Shown: positions 9,734 through 18,251 of the stretch, one piece after another
How positions within the stretch are numbered: the first letter of the stretch is position 1
Layout of the letters: the number at the start of each line of letters is the position of its first letter
Source of the DNA: Flavobacterium sp.
Lineage (GTDB): Bacteria > Bacteroidota > Bacteroidia > Flavobacteriales > Flavobacteriaceae
Length of the DNA: 64,000 nucleotides
Assembly: GCA_014379405.1 (NCBI GenBank)
Contig: JACMLU010000015.1
Span: forward strand, 30,088-94,087
Direction: 5' to 3'
Notes under the pieces: model-generated
Database searches by the model: none
Seen by the model: the letters and a program-made list of their open reading frames with translations, nothing else
What the model was told of the DNA's origin: nothing
Made by a program: the position numbers and the translations under genes

Positions 9734-10906
9734 ATGACTTTCGTAAATCAAGTTCAGGATTTTGTAACCGATTTAATCAAAGGTAAACTCCCTAATGTAT
9801 ATTCATATCATAATTTGAACCATACGATTGGGGTAGTGAACGCTGTTGATAGCTTAAGTAATGAAGAAAAAGTATCTCGTTCAGACAAAGAAATTTTGTT
9901 GGTAGCTGGTTGGTTTCACGATACCGGATATACAAATGGTTACAAAAACCATGAAGACTTTAGTGTCAAAATTGCTACTCGTTTTTTAAAGGAAAAAGAA
10001 AAATCGGAAGACTATATTACTAAAGTTGCTAGTTTAATTAAAGCCACGGCCAAGGAATATGTACCTCAAACTGCTTTAGAAAAAATAATAAAGGATGCAG
10101 ATTACTATCATATTCTGGATGAAAATTATATTTTTAGTTGTGAAGGCTTGAGAAAAGAATGGGAAAATGTTGAAGGGAAAGTATTTACTGATATGGAGTG
10201 GGCTACAGAAAATGAATTCTTCTTGTCAAAAGTTCACCGATTTCATACTTCTTATGCACTTGAACATTGGCAGCCCTTAAAAGACAAAAACTTAAAAAGG
10301 CTTCGAAAAAAAATAAAAAAAATGAATGAAGAATTGAAAAAAGAGGATAAAAGAATAGGGAAGGAAGAAAAACCGGATAGGGCAATTGATACTTTGTTTC
10401 GGGTAACATTGAACAATCATACCACTTTGAGTGGTATTGCAGATAGCAAAGCCAATATTTTGCTTTCCGTGAATGCCATAATCATTTCGATAGCACTTTC
10501 TACATTGATTCCTAAATTGGACAGTCCAAGTAATGTTCATCTAGTGATTCCTACATTCATTATGTTGATGTCTAGCGTGATTACCATTGTTTTTGCAATA
10601 CTTTCGACACGGCCTAAAGTGACCAAAGGGATTTTTACTGAAAAAGATATTGAAGACAAAAAAGTGAATCTTCTTTTCTTTGGTAATTTTTATAAAATGC
10701 CTTTAGAGGATTATAAATGGGCAATGAACGAGATGATGAAGGACAGAGAATATCTTTATAATTCAATGATTAAGGATTTGTACTTTTTAGGAATTGTTTT
10801 AGAAAGAAAATACCGATTATTACGAATAGCTTATAATTTTTTTATGTTCGGAATCGTACTGTCCGTAATTGCTTTTATAATCGCTTTCAAAACTATTGGC
10901 AATTAA
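9734..10906 (+). CDS. HD-domain phosphohydrolase fused to a Pycsar-effector-type (PycTM, DUF5706) membrane domain
   Basis: 390 residues. The N-terminal 150 form an HD domain: H30 in YSYHNLNHT, the H62-D63 pair in WFHDTGY and a downstream D in KDADYYH. A charged linker (about 185-210) precedes a PycTM-like domain: the DTLFRVTLNNHTTLSGIADS lead-in, helices at about 238-260 and 268-290, and a last helix at about 365-387. PycTM domains are the membrane effectors of Pycsar antiphage systems, triggered by cCMP or cUMP; HD domains often hydrolyse phosphoesters. No pyrimidine cyclase lies beside it. It is tail to tail with the GAF gene with a 4-bp stop overlap. Role (defence, nucleotide signalling or housekeeping) is open. 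Confidence 0.85.
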   Translation: MTFVNQVQDFVTDLIKGKLPNVYSYHNLNHTIGVVNAVDSLSNEEKVSRSDKEILLVAGWFHDTGYTNGYKNHEDFSVKIATRFLKEKEKSEDYITKVASLIKATAKEYVPQTALEKIIKDADYYHILDENYIFSCEGLRKEWENVEGKVFTDMEWATENEFFLSKVHRFHTSYALEHWQPLKDKNLKRLRKKIKKMNEELKKEDKRIGKEEKPDRAIDTLFRVTLNNHTTLSGIADSKANILLSVNAIIISIALSTLIPKLDSPSNVHLVIPTFIMLMSSVITIVFAILSTRPKVTKGIFTEKDIEDKKVNLLFFGNFYKMPLEDYKWAMNEMMKDREYLYNSMIKDLYFLGIVLERKYRLLRIAYNFFMFGIVLSVIAFIIAFKTIGN

Positions 10907-13272
10907 TTTTGTTTACCCAACATATCAGGATTGCTATTTCTTTGGATAAAATTTTCTGGATTTTCATTGACTACTTTTACCCTGAAGGCTCTTAATCCTG
11001 ATACACCCTGAAGTTCTTCCACTTCAAATTGTTCAATGGTTGGTTCCAATAGATTTATGTGTTGTAGGTATTTGATGTATTTCAAATATTCTTTTTTTTC
11101 AGTATCGTGAGAATAAACGATTGTAATTTTTTCTTTTTGGGTAATTCGCTCTTTGGTTCCTTTTATGTTTGCTTTGTCAATGCGTTTTTTTACAACTTCG
11201 TAGCGGGCATTGTACGTTCCATCAACATCAAAACGTTTTTCATCCATCCTGAATCGGATGGAAATGGGAGAACTAAACACCAAAATCAAGGAGGTTACGT
11301 CTAGTTCATACGGTAAAGTGGCTTTGAGCTGGTGGTGTTCTATTTCCATTTCGCACAACGTTTGCAGTTGCCACAATCTTAAATTATGCAAATAGAGATT
11401 GTCAAATGGTTTTGTTGGAGCAATTGATGCGCCAATATAGAGGTTGTGTTCTACACCATCAGTTTTAAAACGTTCGTAATAATGAGGGTATATCAGTTGG
11501 GCTTCCATTTGTTTTTTATCCAAAACGGCAGCTAGTTTTTTATTGATAATGGACATAGTATTATCAAATTTTTTTCTCGCCTGATAAAACATTCCCGATT
11601 TTTCATCCAAGCTTTCAAAATAGTTTTGCCTTATCATTTCACTTGCAATATCCATTTTGGTGTTCCTTAGTATAGGATGAATTTCAGTTTCGATATAATT
11701 CTGGATTTGTTGCTCCGTATCTGCTTTTAATGGTAATTCGAGCTCTTTCTCAAAAGATTGTAATTCGAATATTCGTTGTTCCAATAAAACGAGACTTTCA
11801 TTTGATTTTTGATTTTCAAAGAGCTGTATCAGGGTATTTAATTGTTTTTTTAAATCTTCTTTGACCGTTTCGTTTCGATGTTCGGAGGAGCCTTTAATGT
11901 CAATTTGTCCATACAAAGGGTAAACTTCCTTAAATACGATTTCTTTAAAGATATAATCTTTGTTTTGATTAAAAGTCTCGAAGTATTTTAGGGCTTCTCT
12001 TCTAAATTTCCAGTACACACTTGAATGAATAGCGGTATATTCTCTTTGAATAATGGCTTCAATCTGGTGTTTCATATCGGTTTTATAGCGTTCTAATGTA
12101 TCGATGAGATAGGGCAAAACCAAATCTAAATTTGTGGCATTGATACTATTGAGTTCCTTTGGTTTTGCTGAAACCAATTCTATAACACCAAGAATGGTAT
12201 CGTCTTTAATAACAGGAGCAAAAATGCAACTCTGAATATTTTGCTGAAGCAAATAGTGTCCAAGTTTTTCATTTAAGGGTACTTTAGAAAATTGTTTGAT
12301 ATCAGAGATTATCATTGGTTTTTTATGTTCTAAAACAGTATCAAGCGAACAACCATAAATCGAGTTTTTACAATCAATTTCCTCTAGGCCATTTAAGATG
12401 AAACTTTTTAACTCTTTCTCCTCATAAGGTGGGTTTGTGAATTTTTCTTGTTCCTCATTATATATTATAAAACCAATTCTTAAATCGGGAATTTTAAAAA
12501 TAGATCTAAAAATTGATTCAAAACTCAAATTTAATTTGGTTTGTGAGGATTCTGATTTTAAAAGATTGCTTTTTAAGCTAGATATCGCATTTTCCCGGGT
12601 TACATCAAAAAGACTTACTATTCCAAAACCTTTTAGAATCCAGCTTTCATTAGGGAATTTTTCTTTCCACAGATTAATGTTGTCATAGTTATTCATCAAA
12701 AGATCGATGTCGTCTTGAGAAAGTTTTATTGCATTTTGGGTAGGAATAACTTCTAAAAAATCTGCATTATACAAAATACGGTAATGGTTGATAATGCCAT
12801 TTGCATTTGGAATATCATAAAACAAAGGTTTATTGAAGTCAAAATGCTGACCATAATATGAGTTTAAAATTAATATACAATTAAATATGTAATATTGATC
12901 CTCGTCAAAATCACGAATTTCCATATAAAATGTTATTCCTGCATTTTGAAGAATTTTTTTAAATCGCTCTGTATAATTAAAAGTGATATTCTGAAACGGA
13001 ATCGTAACCGCTTTAATCTCATTATGTGTTAATGAGGTTGGAAACAAATCGGCAACTAAATTATGTATTAGTGTTTCGTGTTCATTAATAAAGTTTATAT
13101 CTTCTATTCCATTTCTAAATTCTGGAAATGGAGCTATTTCCTTCAGCAAGGCTTTGGCATAATTAGAGCGATAGTCTATATCGGTCGCAGCAATTTCCTC
13201 TAAATTTTCAATCAATTTATGAAATGAAATTAGGGCTTTGAACGGACTTTCAGTAAAGGTATTGTTGCTCAT
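10903..13272 (-). CDS. Large GAF-domain cytoplasmic protein, function unknown
   Basis: I place the start at 13272 (MSNNTFTESPFKAL), giving 789 residues; the open frame extends 34 codons further upstream, but a second genomic copy of this 5' end diverges there. A GAF domain is likely at about residues 300-400 (KKPMIISDIKQF, SCIFAPVIKDDTILGVIELVS). The remainder is helical and charged with no domain I can name and no signal peptide. GAF domains bind small molecules or cyclic nucleotides, so a sensory role is plausible. A 279-bp copy of its 5' end and upstream DNA occurs at 35857-36135. Its 3' end overlaps the HD-PycTM gene. Confidence 0.75.
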   Translation of the reverse strand: MSNNTFTESPFKALISFHKLIENLEEIAATDIDYRSNYAKALLKEIAPFPEFRNGIEDINFINEHETLIHNLVADLFPTSLTHNEIKAVTIPFQNITFNYTERFKKILQNAGITFYMEIRDFDEDQYYIFNCILILNSYYGQHFDFNKPLFYDIPNANGIINHYRILYNADFLEVIPTQNAIKLSQDDIDLLMNNYDNINLWKEKFPNESWILKGFGIVSLFDVTRENAISSLKSNLLKSESSQTKLNLSFESIFRSIFKIPDLRIGFIIYNEEQEKFTNPPYEEKELKSFILNGLEEIDCKNSIYGCSLDTVLEHKKPMIISDIKQFSKVPLNEKLGHYLLQQNIQSCIFAPVIKDDTILGVIELVSAKPKELNSINATNLDLVLPYLIDTLERYKTDMKHQIEAIIQREYTAIHSSVYWKFRREALKYFETFNQNKDYIFKEIVFKEVYPLYGQIDIKGSSEHRNETVKEDLKKQLNTLIQLFENQKSNESLVLLEQRIFELQSFEKELELPLKADTEQQIQNYIETEIHPILRNTKMDIASEMIRQNYFESLDEKSGMFYQARKKFDNTMSIINKKLAAVLDKKQMEAQLIYPHYYERFKTDGVEHNLYIGASIAPTKPFDNLYLHNLRLWQLQTLCEMEIEHHQLKATLPYELDVTSLILVFSSPISIRFRMDEKRFDVDGTYNARYEVVKKRIDKANIKGTKERITQKEKITIVYSHDTEKKEYLKYIKYLQHINLLEPTIEQFEVEELQGVSGLRAFRVKVVNENPENFIQRNSNPDMLGKQN

Positions 13273-13450
13273 AGTAGAATCATTATATCTAGAGTGCAAA
13301 ATTACGAATAAAGAGATTGTGTTTTTCGTTTTTAATGTGATGTTTTGATGTCTTTTTTCGCGGTTATAATTCAAAGGATCGGGGTTTCATAACGAAGTAT
13401 TAAATAGTGGAATTTTCAGTATTTTATTATTAACAAAAATTTAACTATAT

Positions 13451-13486
13451 TAATAACGGAACGAACGTTCCGTTATTATATCTTTG
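13451..13486 (+). promoter_or_regulatory. TetR-type operator abutting a TAnnTTTG promoter
   Basis: A 28-bp perfect inverted repeat (13451-13478) has 11-bp arms TAATAACGGAA / TTCCGTTATTA around CGAACG. It is followed directly by a -7 box TATCTTTG (13479-13486), 26 bp before the ATG at 13513. A repressor bound here would block RNA polymerase. The TetR gene at 15328, two genes downstream, is the obvious candidate binder (inference). Confidence 0.75.
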
Positions 13487-13512
13487 CCCTATAAATATTA
13501 AAAAATACAATC

Positions 13513-14454
13513 ATGAAAAAATTATTTAAAAAAATCGCAATGCTTTCATTAGCAATTTTAGTAGGAGTTACATCTGAAGCTCAAGTTCAAAAAGTAAAAG
13601 CAGCTAATCCACCAGCAAACTTTAAACACGCTTCTGCAAACGTAAATGGTGTAAATATTCATTACGTAATAGGCGGAAAAGGTGAGCCATTAGTATTGGT
13701 TCATGGATTTGGACAAAACTGGTATATGTGGAACAGACTGTTACCTGAACTTTCAAAGCATTTTACAGTAATTGCTCCAGATTTAAGAGGAGTAGGTGAG
13801 TCTGATAAACCAGCTGATGGTTATGACAAAAAAACAATGGCTGTTGATATTCACGAGTTAGTAAAAAAAATAGGGTACAACCAAATCAACTTAGCGGGAC
13901 ATGATATTGGGTTAATGGTTGCTTATGCTTATGCTGCTCAATTTCCGTCAGAAGTTAAAAAACTGGCTTTAATGGATGCTTTACTTCCAGGAATTGAACC
14001 AGTTTGGTCTCAAGTTTCGGCTTCAGCGTGGTGGTTTGGATTTTTTGGATGGTCAGCTTCTGGAGATATCGTAGCTGGTAAAGAAAAAGAATTTTTGACC
14101 AACTTCTGGCCTCAAGTTGCTTTCGCAAAAGATTCATTCACAAAAGAAGAAACAGCTGAATTTATCCGTGCATACGCTGTTAAAGGAGCAACAACAGGAA
14201 GTTTCCATTGGTTTGGTGCATTCAAACAAGACGGAATTGATAATGTAGAATTTATGAAAACAAAACTTAATATGCCAATCTTGACTATGGGAGGTCAGTA
14301 TTTTGCTGCAGCATTTTTAAAAGAGCATACTAAGCTAGTAGCTAATGATGTTTACGAAACAAACATTCCTAATTCTGGTCACTGGGTCGTTCAAGAGAAT
14401 ACTCCTGCGGTTCAACAAGGATTGTTAGATTTCTTTAATGATAAAAATAATTAA
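13513..14454 (+). CDS. Exported alpha/beta hydrolase with Asp nucleophile (epoxide hydrolase/dehalogenase-like)
   Basis: 313 residues with a Sec signal (MKKLFKKIAMLSLAILVGVTSEA). The alpha/beta fold shows the oxyanion motif HGFG (64-67), the nucleophile elbow GHDIG with Asp131, and the catalytic His290 in SGHWVVQ. An Asp nucleophile points to epoxide hydrolases or haloacid/haloalkane dehalogenases rather than esterases. It is a close paralogue of the lipoprotein at 21215-22234. It heads a unit with an SDR and a TetR regulator and has an operator over its promoter, so it is probably induced by a toxic substrate. The natural substrate is unknown. Confidence 0.88.
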   Translation: MKKLFKKIAMLSLAILVGVTSEAQVQKVKAANPPANFKHASANVNGVNIHYVIGGKGEPLVLVHGFGQNWYMWNRLLPELSKHFTVIAPDLRGVGESDKPADGYDKKTMAVDIHELVKKIGYNQINLAGHDIGLMVAYAYAAQFPSEVKKLALMDALLPGIEPVWSQVSASAWWFGFFGWSASGDIVAGKEKEFLTNFWPQVAFAKDSFTKEETAEFIRAYAVKGATTGSFHWFGAFKQDGIDNVEFMKTKLNMPILTMGGQYFAAAFLKEHTKLVANDVYETNIPNSGHWVVQENTPAVQQGLLDFFNDKNN

Positions 14455-14508
14455 ATAAAAATAATTAAATAAAAATAATAATAAGTAATAATTTAAAATT
14501 TAAATAAG

Positions 14509-15261
14509 ATGTCAAAATTAACAAACAAAGTAGCCCTAGTAACTGGGGGAAATAGTGGAATTGGGTATGCAGCTGCCGAAGAATTAGTTGCACAAGGTGC
14601 AAAAGTGATTGTCACCGGAAGAAACAAAGAAGCTTTACTAAAAGCTGAAACTGAATTGAGCGTAACAGGAATTGTTGCAGATCAAGCCGATTTGAAATCA
14701 ATCGATAAGCTGGTAAATGAAGTAAAATCTAAATTTGGGAAAATAGACATTATTTTCCTTAACGCTGGAACAGCTTCATTTGCTCCGGTAAAATCCGCTT
14801 CAGAGGAACATTACGACAGTATTATGAATGTGAATGTAAAAGGAGTTTATTTTACTGTTCAAAAATTACTTCCAATTTTGAATGACGGAGGGTCAATAAT
14901 TTTTAATACTTCGATTAACGCCAATATTGGTATGCCAAATTCAAGTGTGTATGCAGCAAGCAAAGGTGCGGTTTTGTCTTTCAATAGAGTGTTTGCTACC
15001 GAACTTGCGCCGAGAAACATAAGAGTCAATGCTATATCTCCTGGTCCGGTCGCAACACCTCTTTATGGGAAATTAGGATTGAGTAAAGAAGAAGTTGAAG
15101 GTTTCGGATCTGTTTTGGGAGATAAAATTTTGTTGAAACGTTTTGGTCTACCTTCAGAAATTGCTAAAACGCTAAGCTTTTTAGCTTCAGATGATTCTTC
15201 ATTCATTACAGGAACTGAAATTGTTGTTGATGGTGGACTTACAGTAAACGCTGTAGTTTAA
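14509..15261 (+). CDS. Short-chain dehydrogenase/reductase (SDR)
   Basis: 250-residue classical SDR, cytoplasmic. It has the NAD(P)-binding TGGNSGIGYA motif near residue 12, NAG at about 86, catalytic Ser, and YAASK (Tyr and Lys about 150-154), then SPGPVATPL. A C-terminal GTEIVVDGG is typical. It follows the exported hydrolase by 54 bp of A+T-rich DNA and precedes the TetR gene by 66 bp; the TetR gene also has its own -7 box. It may reduce a carbonyl product arising from the compound handled by its neighbours (inference). Confidence 0.92.
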   Translation: MSKLTNKVALVTGGNSGIGYAAAEELVAQGAKVIVTGRNKEALLKAETELSVTGIVADQADLKSIDKLVNEVKSKFGKIDIIFLNAGTASFAPVKSASEEHYDSIMNVNVKGVYFTVQKLLPILNDGGSIIFNTSINANIGMPNSSVYAASKGAVLSFNRVFATELAPRNIRVNAISPGPVATPLYGKLGLSKEEVEGFGSVLGDKILLKRFGLPSEIAKTLSFLASDDSSFITGTEIVVDGGLTVNAVV

Positions 15262-15297
15262 TTTTAGAGTAATCTAAGAAAGAAAGTTCCGATTAAG

Positions 15298-15305
15298 TAT
15301 CTTTG
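15298..15305 (+). promoter_or_regulatory. -7 promoter box for the TetR gene
   Basis: TATCTTTG fits the Bacteroidota -7 consensus TAnnTTTG and is identical to the box of the hydrolase at 13479. It lies 22 bp before the ATG at 15328. An AGTTCCG half-site (15285-15291) resembles one part of the upstream operator. Confidence 0.5.
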
Positions 15306-15327
15306 CAAATGATATAAATGATGTTAT

Positions 15328-15909
15328 ATGGCAAGATTAAGAGTATTCAATGAAGATGACGCGCTTGATAAAGCAATAGAAATTTTCTGGAATAAAGGAT
15401 ATAATGGAACTTCAGCACAGGATTTAGTAACGTATTTAGGGTTAAGTCGTTCTAGTTTATACGACACTTTTGGTGATAAACGATCCTTATTTCTAAGAGC
15501 GTTACAACATTATCAACAGCAATCTTTTGATGAGATTACTAGCTTGCTAGTAAAATCAGAAGATATTAAAGAAACGATTAAGCAAATTTTTGAACGTGTT
15601 ATTGTCGAAAGTCTACAGGATAAAATTACCAAAGGTTGTTTTATGGTTAATACGACAGTGGAATTAGGCATTCATGATAATGATATTGCTGATATTGTTG
15701 AGAAAAACAGACAAAGTATGGAGGATATTTTCTTATTTACTGTTCAAAAAGGACAGGATTTAGGTCAAATTTCAAAATCTAATGATGCCAGAGCTTTAGC
15801 TCGATTCATATTTAATAATTATTCAGGAATTAGAGTTCTAGCCCGTTCTGGAGGAACTCCAAAAGAAGTTTTTGAAGATATTGTTAAAGTTATATTATCC
15901 GTTTTTTAA
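15328..15909 (+). CDS. TetR/AcrR family repressor
   Basis: 193 residues. The N-terminal helix-turn-helix is clear: ALDKAIEIFWNKGYNGTS, then LVTYLGLSRSSLYDTFGDK. The C-terminal ligand-binding domain carries KGCFMVNTTVELG, found in the TetR group with a TetR_C-like domain close to ComR/AefR-like regulators. It ends the hydrolase-SDR unit and is followed by a strong terminator. The large palindrome at 13451-13478 is its likely operator, making it a local, ligand-released repressor (inference). Confidence 0.9.
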   Translation: MARLRVFNEDDALDKAIEIFWNKGYNGTSAQDLVTYLGLSRSSLYDTFGDKRSLFLRALQHYQQQSFDEITSLLVKSEDIKETIKQIFERVIVESLQDKITKGCFMVNTTVELGIHDNDIADIVEKNRQSMEDIFLFTVQKGQDLGQISKSNDARALARFIFNNYSGIRVLARSGGTPKEVFEDIVKVILSVF

Positions 15910-15923
15910 TTTTTAAAATATGT

Positions 15924-15954
15924 AAAACCACTCTTTAAAAGGAGTGGTTTTTTT
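15924..15954 (+). terminator. Rho-independent terminator after the TetR gene
   Basis: AAAACCACTC pairs with GAGTGGTTTT around an 8-base loop and runs into a T tract. It closes the hydrolase-SDR-TetR unit. Confidence 0.85.
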
Positions 15955-16063
15955 ATGTTTTGTTAATGAAAACCATTGGCAAATAAAACTGTTTAAGACT
16001 CAAGAGTAGCGATTCTATCACATCTAAATATAAGTTCTATCTTAATTTTAAAATTTTATATTG

Positions 16064-16469
16064 ATGAATACAAAAGGTAATTGTTGTCCGAAATCTACTA
16101 TTGTTCCCGCAGTACATTTTAAGCTTAGGTTTATATGAAGTTATCGCGATTTTGAATAGATAATGAAAATGCGTGGCGATCAGATTGACCATGCCACGAT
16201 CCAATGCTGGTTATATGCGTTTACACAATTTCTAACCCAGATTAATAAATATAGACAAGAGTCAAATAGTAGTCAATTCAAGGTTATAATAAACGTTCCT
16301 TTTCTAAAATAGCATTCGAATAATGCAAATACCTTAATAATATAGTCTAGCAAGCCATCATTTTATAAAATGGAAGATGTATAATGGGTTGGGATTCAAA
16401 AAATTTGAACTTGCAAAGAGAATTATAAACGGAATTGAAGTAGTACATATATTGAGAAAAAGCAGATGA
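16064..16469 (+). mobile_element. IS6-family transposase relic
   Basis: Translation from the ATG at 16064 gives MNTKGNCCPKS, VHFKLRFI, a stop, SYRDFE, a stop, then IMKMRGDQIDHATIQCWLY. This matches, in order, the start, SYRDIEEIM and DHATIQRWVYKF segments of Bacteroidota IS6-type transposases. After about 110 unalignable bases, KFELAKRIINGIEVVHILRK (16395-16466) matches the usual C-terminal end, followed by TGA at 16467. The DDE core is deleted and at least two stops interrupt the frame. No clean terminal inverted repeats were found. The rest of the 15955-16698 gap shows nothing else. Confidence 0.75.
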
Positions 16470-16698
16470 TTAATCTTGGTATTAACTTGTTTAAATCATT
16501 TTGTAAACAATTAAGATTAGATTTTATTTCTTGAACTGTTTTTGCTCTACAGATTCGACAGAAACAGAGTTCTCAAAAATAAGTTATGTAATAAAAAGAA
16601 CGATATATCGTTGGCATTAAAAAATAAATTTTCCTAATTATGATACTATTATTTATCAATAAATTTGTAATCAGTATTTTAACTATTAAAATTAATAG

Positions 16699-18237
16699 AT
16701 GAAACCATCAGTCTGCATAGAATATTTTATCATTAAACTACTGATAATTGGTAATTCGTTCGGTACGAATGCCCAGACATCTTTGTTTACGGACATAGAA
16801 GTAAGAAAAAACGAAAAGTCCTTAACAGGATTACAGGGAGTTGATAAAATAAAGACTTTATTGGAATTAAGTGACTGGTATGAAGCTTTTTTTAATAATC
16901 CTGAAACATTGGAAAAGGCTTTTGAGTATGCCAATGATGCTCTTCGCTTAAGCCGATCTTTGCATTCTGATATTTATGCTGGTAAATGTTATCTACAACT
17001 TTCAATGCTCCATCAGTTAAGAAATAATAATTCTATGATTGAAATCAGCGCCAGAAAAGCAATAGTATTATTGGCCAAAACAAATCAAACAGATGATTTG
17101 GGAGAGGCCTGGGTAATGATCTGGTCAGCAAAAATGCGCACTAATGCACCAATAGCAGAGAGGTTGGCTCCAATTTTTAAAGCTGCGGCTTTATTCGAAA
17201 AGTCAGGAAACAATAAAAGAAGTGGTGACTGCTATAGAGAAATTAGTGAATTGTATTTTTCAATCTCAAAATTTAATACCTCTCTAAACTTTCTAAAAAA
17301 AGCAATGTTTTTTTATAAAGCAGCAAATCTTAAAGTAGAGAATATTTATCCTATCACCTCTAGACTGAATATTATTTATGAAGCCGAAAATAGGAGAATG
17401 GCTATCATCAAACTTAAAAATAAAACCCTTATTCAGCAAAGCAAACTTAAAAATGAGGCGTTTTTACGTAATTTCATGATAACCTTTCTACTGCTTTTAC
17501 TTATAATTCTCAGTTTGCTATACAAGAGGTTTAAGTTCAAGAAGAAAACAAACAGGCTCTTGGAAGTGCAGCAAGAGGAGATCAATCAAAAAAATATAAT
17601 ACTCCAAAATATGTTGATTGAAAAAGAATGGCTTTTGCGTGAGATTCATCATAGAGTAAAAAATAATCTGCACATGATTGTGGGACTTCTTGCAAGTCAG
17701 GCTGAATTCTTAAAAAATGAAGAGGCTATTCAGGCAATTAGTGCCAGTCAGAATAGAATTCAGGCTATGTCATTAATTCATCAGAAATTATATCAATCAG
17801 AGAATTTATCTATAATTGATATGCCATCATATATATTCGAATTAGCAGAATATTTAAAGGATTCATTTGAAATCAGAAATAGAATAAGATTTATACTTGA
17901 TATAGATAGTTTCAATCTACCTTTATCACATTCAATCCCGATTGGTCTTCTTTTCAACGAAGCTGTTACAAATGCTATAAAATATGCATTTCCAAATCAT
18001 GAGAATGGCGTAGTAAATATTTCGCTTAAAACAAATGACAATAAAAATTACACTTTAATCATTCAGGATAACGGCATAGGTCTTCCCGATGATTTTGACC
18101 TTTATGAAAATTCTTCATTAGGCATAAAATTAATGTATGGGCTTTCTGATGATATAAGAGGAAAGTTTCAAATCTCTAGTGAAAACGGTACAAAAATAAC
18201 TTTGGAATTCACTATTAACGAAAGTAATTTTCATTAA
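16699..18237 (+). CDS. Membrane sensor histidine kinase (HisKA_2 type) with TPR-like N-terminal region
   Basis: 512 residues. The N-terminal 250 are helical, with TPR-like blocks (LEKAFEYANDALRLSRSL, NTSLNFLKKAMFFYKAANL). A membrane segment spans about 256-274 (FMITFLLLLLIILSLLY). A short coiled coil leads to the HisKA_2 phosphoacceptor REIHHRVKNNL (His317/318) and a HATPase domain with NEAVTNAIKYAF, IQDNGIGLP and SSLGIKLM. Histidine kinases of this group often pair with atypical receivers. The response regulator gene starts 14 bp downstream, so the two form a two-component system in one operon. The stimulus is unknown. Confidence 0.92.
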   Translation: MKPSVCIEYFIIKLLIIGNSFGTNAQTSLFTDIEVRKNEKSLTGLQGVDKIKTLLELSDWYEAFFNNPETLEKAFEYANDALRLSRSLHSDIYAGKCYLQLSMLHQLRNNNSMIEISARKAIVLLAKTNQTDDLGEAWVMIWSAKMRTNAPIAERLAPIFKAAALFEKSGNNKRSGDCYREISELYFSISKFNTSLNFLKKAMFFYKAANLKVENIYPITSRLNIIYEAENRRMAIIKLKNKTLIQQSKLKNEAFLRNFMITFLLLLLIILSLLYKRFKFKKKTNRLLEVQQEEINQKNIILQNMLIEKEWLLREIHHRVKNNLHMIVGLLASQAEFLKNEEAIQAISASQNRIQAMSLIHQKLYQSENLSIIDMPSYIFELAEYLKDSFEIRNRIRFILDIDSFNLPLSHSIPIGLLFNEAVTNAIKYAFPNHENGVVNISLKTNDNKNYTLIIQDNGIGLPDDFDLYENSSLGIKLMYGLSDDIRGKFQISSENGTKITLEFTINESNFH

Positions 18238-18251
18238 TTTAATTCTACAAA

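Noticed and set aside
9734..13272. A two-gene Pycsar defence system made of HD-PycTM and the GAF protein
   Set aside because: The genes are convergent, not an operon, and the GAF protein has no visible adenylate/uridylate cyclase motifs. Only the effector-type domain is supported.
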